DNA of 64,000 nucleotides from Salvelinus alpinus. Lineage: Eukaryota > Chordata > Actinopteri > Salmoniformes > Salmonidae. The DNA is taken from positions 8,392,805-8,456,804 of the forward strand of contig NC_092120.1 of assembly GCF_045679555.1 (NCBI RefSeq), read 5' to 3'. A program made the position numbers and the translations under genes. Of the stretch, positions 1 to 12,600 are shown piece after piece. Numbering within the stretch: position 1 is the first letter of the stretch; every line of letters starts with the position of its first letter. The notes under the pieces were generated by a model. It made no database searches. It was not told the DNA's origin and saw only the letters and a program-made list of their open reading frames with translations.

Positions 1-960
1 AGTGGGGGCTGATATATGTAAATGACCATTTTCATGTGTAAGTGAGGTGAGCGATGTGATGATTTTCTACCAGCGATGGATAGCGGAGCTGGGTCTGACT
101 CAGTGACCCAGATGCAGAAAGGAGGTTCATGTATATGTCCAATACACTACCAGCTGCACTTTAAAGGCTGTTTCTGGCCGCACCCCTCAATACCTGCACT
201 AGAATAGTAGAGTCGTGGCCAGTCTTTGGGCGTAGTTACAGTACTTGTAGTTTAACAACTAATTAACGACACTTTCAGAGTAGCTCCCCCAACACTGGTA
301 TGTATCATGTTACTATACGAGTATCATGGTGGTGTGCTAGTCTGGATGTTGGAGCATACAGACGGTCTGTATCCCCTTGGCGTTAGAACCGATAGCAGTC
401 CAACATGGCATTGCTGGTAAAAATAGATGTAGGTCTAAACAGAAAAACAGGTCAGTTTCTTGTGATTTATCTACTTAAAGATGATCATTTATTCATGATT
501 CATATCAGTGGATTGTTGTTCAAATAGAACTGCCTCATGTTCTCAAGGAGGAAAATAAAGGTTTGGAAAACGTCTGTCTGCATTCTGAGGAAAGGCAGAG
601 TACACCAAATGCTCATCCCCAAACTGTCTGCCAGTGTTACATAGATACCCATCAGACCTAATGGTTAAAACGTCCCAATCACAAAGAACCTAAGACTCAT
701 GAGAAGAGGAGCACTAACAACTGTATCCAAAGCCTTTTAGTTTGTCAGTAACCTTTCATCTACATTATCCCAATATAAGCTGACCATGGTGGACTCTGCC
801 TTACACATTGTAGTTCTGTATAATGTGTCAGGTTTGATCAAGATGATCAAGTAATCCTGGTTTACTGATTGAATGAGTTTGAATGGTGGTGCCATATGAA
901 TACAGTATGTCTCGATTGACCTTTTTTGATACACTGTAGCCCAACTAAACCCATATTTAT
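1..960. other. Non-coding stretch, no recognisable gene
   Basis: I see no convincing exon, RNA gene or mobile element here. It may be part of the 3'UTR or last intron of the + strand gene whose polyadenylation signals lie at 1191 and 1210, but nothing in it shows coding potential. Confidence 0.4.
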
Positions 961-1240
961 ATATATATTTCCTGTATACGTACTTAGAATCTCCTTGTTG
1001 TCAGTGATGTCATCCTTTGTCTTTGAAGCTGATGTGTACATATTTTAAGGACAGAATTTTTATTTTGTTGACTAATATATGGAATTTCTTTGTTACAGTT
1101 GGGGTCTCCTCTTTTTGTTCCTTTGTAGAAGGCTTGCTATCTTACCTTGATGCCATTGTAATTCACTGTGTTGTCTATTTTTGTAGTTTTAATAAAGTTA
1201 ATCTTTCCAAATAAAGCAAGGAAGAATGTTCTACTTGTCA
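961..1240 (+). other. Probable 3'UTR end with two poly(A) signals of an unidentified + strand gene
   Basis: The stretch is T-rich, has no long reading frame, and ends with two AATAAA hexamers on the + strand (1191-1196 and 1210-1215), followed by T/GT-rich sequence. This is the usual look of a vertebrate 3' end. The gene would be convergent with flot1. Its coding part lies to the left of the window or is not recognisable, so the gene cannot be named. A chance pair of hexamers in AT-rich DNA is the alternative. Confidence 0.4.
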
Positions 1241-1898
1241 TTAAAACACACACACACGACAAAGGGTTTACGTTAGGAAATCAGAGTTTGTGTTTATATG
1301 ATGTTACAATAATTTCATTCCAAATATTTATAACTTAGTGCACTTGCATACTAAGTTCACACTACACGGGAGGCCAGGATTATTTTGGCAAGTCAACAAA
1401 GTATAGACGGAAATAAACACAGAAATCACATTTAACTAACTGCAGCTACAGTACAGAAAAAGGTTAAAAGTCACAAATCATTGATGTAATATACAGGTGT
1501 GTACATAAGTGAAAGCAGTAGAATTGGTTTGGCGAAATTGGCCAAATGTTTAATGTTTTAATGTTTAACCTGGTGTGATAGTTCAGGCACTTGGTAACAA
1601 AATGCATAGACAGCCAGTTAGCATGTAAGCTTTGGAGTAATATTCAATCCGGTAGAGAGAAGTAGCTTCTAGAATCCTGAGCAGTGGTATAGAACAAGTC
1701 CCTAACAACTACAACAACCCTATACTACAAAAGGATCAAACAGGGATGTGACTAGCACAACAAAAATACACCACTCTAATGATAATATTACAATATGAAA
1801 GGATAGCTCCTGATTGAAATGTATATTGTCTACTCTAGAAGGTCCCTGTATACCCCACTGGACCATACAACTTAATGGAAGTCCACTACAGTAGCGTC

Positions 1899-2030
1899 TG
1901 TAGCCTGGTCCCAGGTCTGTTTGTGTTTTTGCCTGTTCCATTGTCATTGTCAAGGGAAACATGTTTGGCATGGCAATTCTATAAGGATTTGACAAGAGAG
2001 CAGAAACAGACTGGCACCCAGGCTAGTTTC
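1899..2030. repeat. Palindromic MITE-like repeat
   Basis: The left arm (AGCCTGGTCCCAGGTCTG, from about 1900) is an imperfect inverted copy of the right arm ending near 2029. The two ~20-bp arms enclose ~90 bp. This type of short palindromic unit is widespread in salmonid DNA. The open frames crossing it are incidental. Confidence 0.55.
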
Positions 2031-3470
2031 TCCATTCCCCTCTTCTACACACATATCTTCACTTCAAACAGCACATCCACCAGGCACCACGTGACTGACA
2101 GTACACCGGACCTAGATAAAGAGACCTCTGAGATTAGTCTTGAGGAATACCCCAGTCCGCTCCCTCCCTCTTCCTTCCAATCACTTCACACAAAATCTCC
2201 ACCTTTATGCAGTTCTAGCACAGCAGAAGCTCTGATCTAAGGCCTGTCTGTCTAATACGTCTAGGGTTTAGAAACACACTGGAACTAAGCCAGAATGGTG
2301 TACATGACAATCTGTTGGAGAAACACTATAGTAACAGAGAATCTGTAGTTCCTTTGGTAATTAGATTAGGTACCATCAGAGTCGGTACTCCATTGATTGT
2401 GTCTATGCCAGTATTGTACCAACACATAGAAGAGGTTAAGTGCCAACCCATCATGTAGTTTGTGATCTCATCCCCCACAAATGGCAGAGTCATGGCAAAA
2501 AGCCCACAAATCTTAAAACACAGACTTGCAGATGATGCTGTTTTTTGTATGTAACTTGGCTTCTACTGTAATATGGCTTGTACTGATATGATTAATTAGA
2601 CTTTAAAACAAGGCACTGGCCATTCTAGAGGGTCATCTTAGAGATATCAGTAGATAGCCTGATCTAGGATCTACTGTCAGGGGAGCACATAGTGGAACAC
2701 TACTTTGTCCATAAGGTGGTAGACAGAGGTACTAGAATGCTATAAGACATGCACATAGCATGCAGAAGTCAACAAGCAGATAGAACATGTTTATGTATAA
2801 ATAACATGACTACCATTATTTAAATTCTGATTGTGGACATATCTTCATTTTTCCCCAGTGAAAGTAAAAAGCATTTCTTCATTTGCAAAGCAATTGATAG
2901 CAACTAAGCAAGCTTCCAATGCTGGGAACCTTCTAGAACAACTGCAAATGTTGACAAAACAATCAGCTGACAAACCCAACAATGACATGGATGACCTCAT
3001 ACTGACACACTATTATTTCCTATGTACAATGAAAAGGCACTGAGAATGAAAACATTTCTCAAACACAACCACATCCCAATGAAATAACATTCTATGAATT
3101 TCAAATAAAACACAACTATGTGACAGTGGAACAGTTTATATGGACCCAAACCTGTAAGAGGGAGACAGAAAGGCAGGCTTGAAGCAGGGATTAAAACACA
3201 CTGAATAATGGACGGGGGAAAGAGAGTAGAGAATGGTGGAGGAGGCCGAGTTACTACCAGAACTACGAAGGCTGTGTCATGCTAGTCCAAAGTGCTTTTC
3301 TTTCCTTCATCCAAGCTGAACTAGCAGTTATAAATGACCAGGAGACACTAACTCCCCCAGTAGGCCGACAACATACAGCTTGGAACCATCCTCTGTTTTC
3401 AGATCAGTGCCAACAAGGACCAGGAAGCAAGAGGGGAGGCCAAATAAGAGTGTTGAGACATGCCCTAAGG
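2031..3470 (-). other. Possible flot1 3'UTR / 3' flank
   Basis: This lies downstream of the proposed flot1 stop codon at 3645 on the minus strand. No exon-like segment with splice sites and conserved protein was found on either strand. No unambiguous minus-strand AATAAA (TTTATT on +) occurs close to the stop codon, so the length of the flot1 3'UTR is undetermined. Confidence 0.3.
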
Positions 3471-3473
3471 AGA

Positions 3474-3556
3474 CAGACAGGCATGCAGACAGGCATGCAG
3501 ACAGGCATGCAGACAGGCATGCAGACAGGCAGGCAGACAGGCAGGCAGACAACTAC
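3474..3556. repeat. 12-bp tandem repeat (ACAGGCATGCAG / ACAGGCAGGCAG)
   Basis: About seven head-to-tail 12-bp units occur here; the first block has GGCATGCAG and the last has GGCAGGCAG. The array lies about 90 bp beyond the flot1 stop codon, so it would be inside the flot1 3'UTR. Because 12 is a multiple of 3, all six frames stay open, which creates spurious ORFs. Confidence 0.85.
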
Positions 3557-3644
3557 ACTAGGTAATAGTAATTATAGGCACAAGGAGGCAGTATGGAGTT
3601 CCTGGTCTGACGGTGCAGACTGTCTCAGTCACTGGGCTCCAATC

Positions 3645-6600
3645 TCAGCCCATTCGGGCGGACAGGCCAACCTGTGGAAAGAAGGGGAGAGAATGTCAGT
3701 GTTTGTTGACAAATATGTTCACATACTGTATATGCACACACACACACAAATACTATTTTCCTCTCTCTTCCAAACACACACACACACACACCTGTGAGAT
3801 GCTGATTCCAGTGAGTTTCTCCACGGCAGCTGGTAGTCTGGTCATGATGTTCAGAACCTCTCCGGTCAGCTTGGCCGCGCCCACCTCACCCCCGCCGCTG
3901 GAAACCATGGTAACCTTCTGAGCCATGGAGAGGGGCCTGCTGATCTCCTCTGCTATCTAGAGGACAGGAGGAGTGATGGCAGCTTCAGGAAGAGAACAGC
4001 AGCAGACAGGACTGCAGTAACAGTACACTACATGTCCGTCTGTCATCTAATCAATCTGTCATCCAGCTATCCTTAAATACACTGAATCTGACCATTTATG
4101 CATCCATCAAGCCAATCTCTTCATCTCTCCATCCATCCGCGTAAACTCTCCATATCTACTGAATTGCTTTCCCATCAGTCCTTCTCCCTATCCGTGCACC
4201 CTCCCAGTCTCTAGTAGAACCAGTCCTCCTCCCAGTCTCTAGTAGAACCAGTCCTCCTCCCAGTCTCTAGTAGAACCAGTCCTCCTCCCAGTCTCTAGTA
4301 GAACCAGTCCTCCTCCCAGTCTCTAGTAGAACCAGTCCTCCTCCCAGTGTGACTGACCAGTGGTAGTTTCTCCAGCAGCATGTCCACCATGGCTCCCTCC
4401 CCGTACTGTTTAAAGGCCTCAGCCTTCTTAGCCATCTGCTCTGCCTCGGCACGACCCTTAGCCTCCAGAGCAAACGCCTCAGCATCGCCCCTCATCTACA
4501 CAGACAGGACAGAGACAGGGAGAGAACACATTAGTTCAAATAAACAAAGGTTGTATATATGAAAGAATAAATAAGAACACACTCAGTTGCCAGTTTATTA
4601 GGTACACCCATTAGTACCGGGTAGGGTCCAGAACAGCATTAATTCTTCGGGCATGGAAACGTTGCTCAATAATTGGTTTCAAGGGACCTACTCGTGTGCA
4701 AGGAAAACATTCCCCACACCATTACACCACCAGCCTGTACCATTACACCACCAGCCTGTACCATTAACACCACCAGCCTGTACCATTAACACCACCAGCC
4801 TGTACCATTAACACCACCAGCCTGTACCATTAACACCACCAGCCTGTACCATTAACACCACCAGCCTGTACCATTAACACCACCAGCCTGTACCATTAAC
4901 ACCACCAGCCTGTACCATTACACCACCAGCCTGTACCATTAACACCACCAGCCTGTACCATTAACACCACCAGCCTGTACCATTAACACCACCAGCCTGT
5001 ACCATTTACACCACCAGCCTGTACCATTTACACCACCAGCCTGTACCATTACACCACCAGCCTGTACCATTAACACCACCAGCCTGTACCATTAACACCA
5101 CCAGCCTGTACCATTAACACCACCAGCCTGTACCATTAACACCACCAGCCTGTACCATTAACACCACCAGCCTGTACCATTAACACCACCAGCCTGTACC
5201 ATTACACCACCAGCCTGTACCATTAACACCACCAGCCTGTACCATTAACACCACCAGTCTGTACCATTACACCACCAGTCTGTACCATTAACACCACCAG
5301 CCTGTACCATTAACACCACCAGCCTGTACCATTAACACCACCAGCCTGTACCATTAACACCACCAGCCTGTACCATTAACACCACCAGCCTGTACCATTA
5401 ACACCACCAGCCTGTACCATTAACACCACCAGCCTGTACCATTACACCACCAGCCTGTACCATTAACACCACCAGCCTGTACCATTAACACCACCAGTCT
5501 GTACCATTACACCACCAGTCTGTACCATTACACCACCAGCCTGTACCATTACACCACCAGTCTGTACCATTAACACCACCAGCCTGTACCATTAACACCA
5601 CCAGTCTGTACCATTAACACCACCAGCCTGTACCATTAACACCACCAGCCTGTACCATTAACACCACCAGCCTGTACCATTAACACCACCAGCCTGTACC
5701 ATTAACACCACCAGCCTGTACCATTAACACCACCAGCCTGTACCATTAACACCACCAGCCTGTACCATTAACACCACCAGCCTGTACCATTAACACCACC
5801 AGCCTGTACCATTAACACCACCAGCCTGTACCATTACACCACCAGCCTGTACCATTAACACCACCAGCCTGTACCATTAACACCACCAGCCTGTACCATT
5901 AACACCACCAGCCTGTACCATTAACACCACCAGCCTGTACCATTAACACCACCAGCCTGTACCATTAACACCGCCAGCCTGTACCATTACACCGCCAGCC
6001 TGTACCATTAACACCGCCAGCCTGTACCATTAACACCACCAGCCTGTACCATTACACCACCAGCCTGTACCATTAACACCACCAGCCTGTACCATTAACA
6101 CCACCAGCCTGTACCAGTAACACCACCAGCCTGTACCAGTAACACCACCAGCCTGTACCATTAACACCACCAGCCTGTACCATTAACACCACCAGCCTGT
6201 ACCATTAACACCACCAGCCTGTACCATTAACACCACCAGCCTGTACCATTAACACCACCAGCCTGTACCATTAACACCACCAGTCTGTACCATTAACACC
6301 ACCAGCCTGTACCATTAACACCACCAGCCTGTACCATTAACACCACCAGCCTGTACCATTAACACCACCAGCCTGTACCATTACACCGCCAGCCTGTACC
6401 ATTAACACCGCCAGCCTGTACCATTAACACCGCCAGCCTGTACCATTACACCACCAGCCTGTACCAGTAACACCACCAGCCTGTACCAGTAACACCACCA
6501 GCCTGTACCAGTAACACCACCAGCCTGTACCAGTAACACCACCAGCCTGTACCATTAACACCACCAGCCTGTACCATTAACACCACCAGCCTGTACCATT

Positions 6601-9600
6601 AACACCACCAGCCTGTACCATTAACACCACCAGCCTGTACCATTAACACCACCAGCCTGTACCATTAACACCACCTGCCTGTACCATTAACACCACCAGG
6701 CTGTACCATTAACACCACCAGTCTGTACCATTAACACCACCAGCCTGTACCATTAACACCACCAGCCTGTACCATTAACACCACCAGCCTGTACCATTAA
6801 CACCACCAGCCTGTACCATTAACACCACCAGTCTGTACCATTAACACCACCAGCCTGTACCATTACACCACCAGCCTGTACCATTAACACCACCAGCCTG
6901 TACCATTAACACCACCAGCCTGTACCATTAACACCACCAGTCTGTACCATTAACACCACCAGTCTGTACCATTAACACCACCAGCCTGTACCATTAACAC
7001 CAGGCTGGATGGGGCCATGGAGTCATGCTGCTTACACCAAATCCTGACCCTGCCACCAGCATGACGCAACAGGAACCGGGATTCGTCGAGCCAGGCAATG
7101 TTTTTCCACTCCTCAATTGTCTAGTGTTGGTGATCGCGTGCCCACTGGAGCCGCTAGGAGTGCAACCCGGTGTGGTCGTCTGCTGCAATAGCCCATCCGT
7201 GACAAAGACTGACGAGTTGTGCCTTTCGAGATGTCGTTCTGCGACGCTATTTGCCTGTTTGTGGCCCACCTCTTAGCACGATTCTTGACGTTCTCCTCCG
7301 ACCTCTCTCCTCAACGAGCTGTTTTCACCCACAGGACTGCCGCTGACTGGATGTGTTGTGTTTGTCGTACCATTCTCAGTAAACCCTAGACACTCGGTAA
7401 ACCTCAGCTGTTTCTGAGATACTGGAACCAGTGCGCCTGGCACCGCCGATCACACCACGCCCAAAGTCACTTAGGTCACTCGTTTTGCCCATTCTAACGT
7501 TCAATTGAACAGTAACTGGATGCCAGTCTGCTTGCTTTATATAGCAGGCCACACGAATCAGTCTCTGTAGGAGCAAACCATTTCCATGAACAGGGTGGTG
7601 TACCTAATAAACTTCTGAACCACGAGACACAGGTGGGTGGTTGTTTTATGAAAAATATATCCAAATGGGAAATGGACTGTTTAATAAGGATGTGTATAAT
7701 ATATGAAACAGGAAGAGAGAGAACTTATCTGAAAGTAGGGTTATATTAAGGGAAGTGAGCGATGTCTACAAAGAAGGAGACAAGGAAGTTAGAATAGAGA
7801 CGGAGAGGCAGAGAACACCAACCTCAATATGGAGAGAGGGGAGGCAGGGGGAGATAAAGAGAGCAAGTGGATGAATGAGAGGGTGGAAGGGACAGGCTGT
7901 CAGGGGAGAAGCTAAGACAGGAGGCATATCAGATGGCTATTGTACTGGGTGTGAAGAGACTGATAACAGGAGTGACAGGAGAAGGGAGGGGAGTGATAGA
8001 GAAGAGACAGAGGAGAGGAGAGGGGGGGGACGAGAGAAGGGAGGTGCTGCTGAACTCACTCTGATGGACTCTGCCTCTGCCTCAGCCTCCATGATGAGCT
8101 GTGCACTGTGAAAGAGAGAGACAGTTTGAGTTGAGCTGAACAAATGTTGGACCTTTAACAGGACTCACTGTCCAAGACTACTGACTACTACGGAACGGAA
8201 CATACCCACAGTTCTGACATACCCCCATCATTCCTTTTTATGGTGACAATAAGGCCATTTTTAAATTCATTTTTTATACCTTTATTTAACTAGGCAAGTC
8301 AGTTAAGATAAATTCTTATTTTCAATGACGGCCTAGAAACAGTGGGTTAACTGCCTGTTCAGGGGCAGAACAACAGATCTGTACCTTGTCAGCTCGAGGA
8401 TTCGATCTTGCAACCTTTCGGTTAGTCACCTTTCGGTTACTAGTCCAACGCTCTAACCACTAGGCTACGCTGCCACCCCAATTTGCTGTTTCCTTTAAAA
8501 GTATTGTAATTAGACCAAAACAGTATCTCAAAGAAATAGCAATGGTGAACTTGATCAAATGTCCTGGGCGGCCTGTATCTGACCGTTTCTGAAAGACAGA
8601 AACAATTGCAAATGGTTGTGGACCAGTAAATAGATCGTTTGCAATAATGTTTTGCATTCACTTTTTCCCAAACATAAATATGCTGCACTGCCCACGAAAT
8701 CTCAAACATGGTGTACCCGGGAAAAAATGACAACTACTATTCTGCAATGATCATTATTTTAGAATGCAAAAATAACAGCAAATGATTACATCTTGTTATT
8801 ATATTTAGCTACTTGTTTTTAGTTATGAATAAGAGTGTCCTCATAAATTCTTCATTTGCACAAGGTTATTTTTGCCTTTTAGCAATGCACCACTAGAAAC
8901 GTTGTGTACACATGGTCTAGAGTCTGCAGGAGGAGAAGTACATTCTCACCTCAAGTTTAGTTTTTATAACTGACAACTTTTGCGTGAAAACTGGTGCATG
9001 CAGGTTTTGGGGCATATTTTGTGCGTACGAAACGTTTCTAAATGAGGCCCTGGGTTATGTAACATACCGTTCAGCCTCAGCCAGTCTCTCCAGACGGTAT
9101 CTCTCTGCCTCAGCAGGCTTCTTCACCTTGGCCTCCAGCTCCATCTCCTTGCGGGTGATCTCCTGCTCCTGGAGCATGATCTGCTGAGACCTCTCCACCA
9201 CCTTCACCTGCATCGTCTCCTCCTCAATCCGCTGCTTCGTCTTCGCCACCTACATAACCCCAATAACACAACCGATTTAGAAAAAACACTCAGACACTTC
9301 ACATCAAAAGTGATGGCAGTGGAGGGAATTTGAGGATCATGCACATGTCTCAAGTTAGGATTCTGCCCTGTGTAAATAAACGGGAATATTTTCCGTTATT
9401 AGAACACTGAGTTCTAACAATGAGAGTATCATTGCACGGCCCAGAGTTTGGTGGTAGGATACCTGCAGCTGATAGGCCATCTCAGACTCTGCCTTCTTGG
9501 TGTTGACCTCGTAGTCGTAGGAGGCCTTCTTCAGCTCGTAGTCTCTCTGGGCTTTTGCCATCTCGATCTCATTCAGATACTGGGCCGACACCTTCTCCTG

Positions 9601-12600
9601 CATGGCCTGGGCCTCACGGATCACCGCGTCTCGTTTGTACTGAGCCTCTCCGATCCTGGCATCCTTCTGCACCTGAGCTGTCCTAGCTTTACCCAGGGAG
9701 GTGAGGTAGTCCTGACAGAGACAGTGTTATTATTAGTAGTATTATTATTATAATAAACCTGGTAGTTTTGGTCCAGCATGCTGATTGGCTGAAACAGCAT
9801 TTCAGCCGTGTGTATATCAGGCAATATACCACAAAAATACTTACTGTTCTATTTATGTTCATAACCTGTTATAATAGCAATAAGGCATCTCAGGGGTTTG
9901 TGGTATATGTCCAATATACCACGGCTAAGGGCTATATCCAGGCAATCCGCTTCGCATCGTGTCTAAGAACAACCCTTTGTCATGATATATTGGCATATAC
10001 CACACCCCTTTGGGACTGATTGCTATTATAAACTGGTTACGAACATAAACAGAACAGTAAACAAGTATTTTGTGCAGGAATTTGTCTTTCATTCTCAAAC
10101 ACTGACTTTTAAAAGACATTTACATTTTTACCAAATCTGTGCTAATATCTCAATTTCAGACTGTTTTCTGTAATAACAATCCTTGTGTGACCTTCATACT
10201 GTAACGTCACTGTATATTTGTCAGAGCGAACAAACCTGGTCGTCGTGAACGTCTTTGAGTGTGTAGCTGACCACGCCGATGCCCATGTTGACCAGGTCAG
10301 AGGAGGCCACCTTGAACACCTGCTCAGAGAACTTCTTACGGTCCTGGTAGATCTCCTACAGGGGAAGGATAATATAATAATACCATTTAGCAGACACTTG
10401 TATACATTTTCGTATTGGTGGCCCCAACGTGGATCTAACCCATGAATCCTGGCGTTGCAAGCACCATGCTCTACTAACTGAGCCACACAGGACAAGTGGG
10501 TTGTTTACGTGCTGCTGTGCAGTTTGTTGCTAACGTTTCTTTGCTACCTGCCAACTTTACCGTTTTTATTATTCCCCCCCCCCCGCACAACTTTTTTCAT
10601 TCAACTTTTTCACCCTGGACGCTTTATCTGGACATGGTTCTACACGACCTCCACCAGCCGAAGCTAAGTAGTTAAACCTTCTAATTGCAGTCGCTGTACT
10701 CATAATATACAGGAGAACAATCACCTTATGGTGAGGATAGCCGTGCTGCAATCCCAGCTTCAGACGCAACAGTTAGGCAAGGGTCATTTCAGTGTAGGAA
10801 AGGATGAAACAGCGCCTGTGCCACCAATAAGTACAGATAGTAACGTTAGTATAAATCCCCTCGCACGGTCCCCGCAGCCGGACAACTTTCTCATGGCTTC
10901 TGGAAGGAAATGCTGTAGGAATGCTCAACAGGTGTCGCTCATTCAGCCGACAGAAACTTTCAACCGGTTCTCCCCATTAAGCAACGAGTCGGTCCGAGTC
11001 TTCTCTCCACCCGTTACGGGGTCTGAGACGCCGAAGCCTCCCATCATAAGCTGACAAATTGAACACCCTAGTCATTGGCAACTCCATTACCTGCAGTATT
11101 AGACTTAAAAATAATCATCCAGCGATCATACATTGTTTACCAGGGGGCAGGGCTACCGACGTTAAGGATAATCTGAAGATGGTGCTGGCTAAAGATAAAA
11201 CTGGCGAGTGTAGAGAGTATAGGGATATTGTTATCCACGTCGGCACCAATGATGTTAGGATGAAACAGTCAGAGGTCACCAAGCAGTCTCTCACAACTCA
11301 ATAGCTGGTTGAAAACAGGACCAAGCCTGGCCTGCTGAGGAGTGACGGACTCCATCCTAGCTGGAGGGGTGGTCTCATCTTATCTATGAACATAGACAGG
11401 GCTCTAACTCTGCACCTTATCTCCACAATGAGATAAGGTGCAGGCCAGGTAGCAGGCTGTTAGCCAGCCTGTCAGCCAGCCTGCCAGCTTAGTGGAGTCT
11501 GCCACTAGCACAGTCAGTGGAGTCAGCTCAGCTATCCCCATTGAGACTGTGTCTGTGCCTCAATCTAGGTTGGGCAAAACTAAACATGGCGGTGTTCGCC
11601 TTAGCAATCTCACTGGAATAAAGACCCCCTCCATTCCTGTCATTATTGAAAGAGATCGTGATACCTCACATCTCAAAATAGGGCTACTTAATGTTAGATC
11701 CCTCACTTCCAAGGCAGTTATAGTCAACGAACTAATCACTGATCATAATCTTGATGTGATTAGCCTGACTGAAACATGGCTTAAGCCTAATGAATTTACT
11801 GTGTTAAATGAGACCTCTCCTCCTGGTTACACTAATGACCATATCCCCCACGCATCGGCGCAAAGGTGGAGGTGTTGCTAACATTTACGATAGCAAATTT
11901 CAATTTACAAAAAAAAAAAAGACTACGTTTTCATCTTCCAGTCGTGAAATGTATGCAGCCTACTCAATCACTTTTTATAGCTACTGTTTACAGGCCTCCT
12001 GGGCCATATACAGCGTTCCTTACTGAGTTCCTATCGGACATAGTATTCATGGCAGATAATATTCACATTTTTGGTGACTTGAATACTCACATGGAAAAGT
12101 CCACAGACCCACACCAAAAGGCTTTCGGAGCCATCATCAACTCAGTGGGTTTTGTCCAACATGTCTCCGGACCTAATCACTGCCACAGTCATACTCTGGC
12201 CCTAGTTTTGTCCCGTGGAATAAATATGGTGAATCTTAATGTTTTTCCTCATAATCCTGGACTATCGGACCACCATTTTTTACGTTTTGCAATCGCAACA
12301 ACCAGCTCAGACCCCAACGAAGGATCAAACGCCGTGCTATAAATTCTCAGACAACCCAAAGATTCCTAGATGCCCTTCCAGACTCCCTCCACCTACCCAA
12401 GGTCGTCAGAGTACAAAATCAGTTAACCACCAAAGTGAGGAACTAAATTTAACCTTGCGTAACACCCTAGATGCAGTCGCAACCCAAAAAACAAACAAAA
12501 TTTGTCATAAGAAACTAGCTCCCTGGTATACAGAAAATATCAGAGCCCTGAAGCAAGCTTCCAAAAAATTGGAACGGAAATGGCGCTACACCCAACTGGA

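Larger units (their letters stand above)
4592..7613 (-). mobile_element. Tc1/mariner-like transposon remnant expanded by an internal minisatellite
   Basis: The ends are inverted: AGTTTATTAGGTACACC at 4592-4608 and its reverse complement GGTGTACCTAATAAACT at 7597-7613. On the minus strand near 7490, a transposase N-terminus begins [20 protein letters not shown], followed by [14 protein letters not shown]; both are typical Tc1-like helix-turn-helix sequences. Further on (about 7260-7000) come fragments resembling the DDE region. The transposase is broken by stops and the element is non-functional. It sits in flot1 intron 8 in the same orientation as flot1. The middle is replaced by a ~2.3-kb tandem array (separate entry). 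Confidence 0.8.

Noticed and set aside
3279-3797. 172-codon + strand frame over the flot1 3' end
   Set aside because: It is open only because of the 12-bp tandem repeat and CA runs, and it is antisense to flot1.
4722-7002. Regular array resembling a CRISPR
   Set aside because: Units are directly adjacent without spacers, the genome is vertebrate, and the array sits inside a transposon.
8056-10494. tRNA-like A and B boxes suggesting tRNA genes
   Set aside because: They belong to SINE heads with non-tRNA bodies and lack a full cloverleaf, so they are annotated as SINEs.
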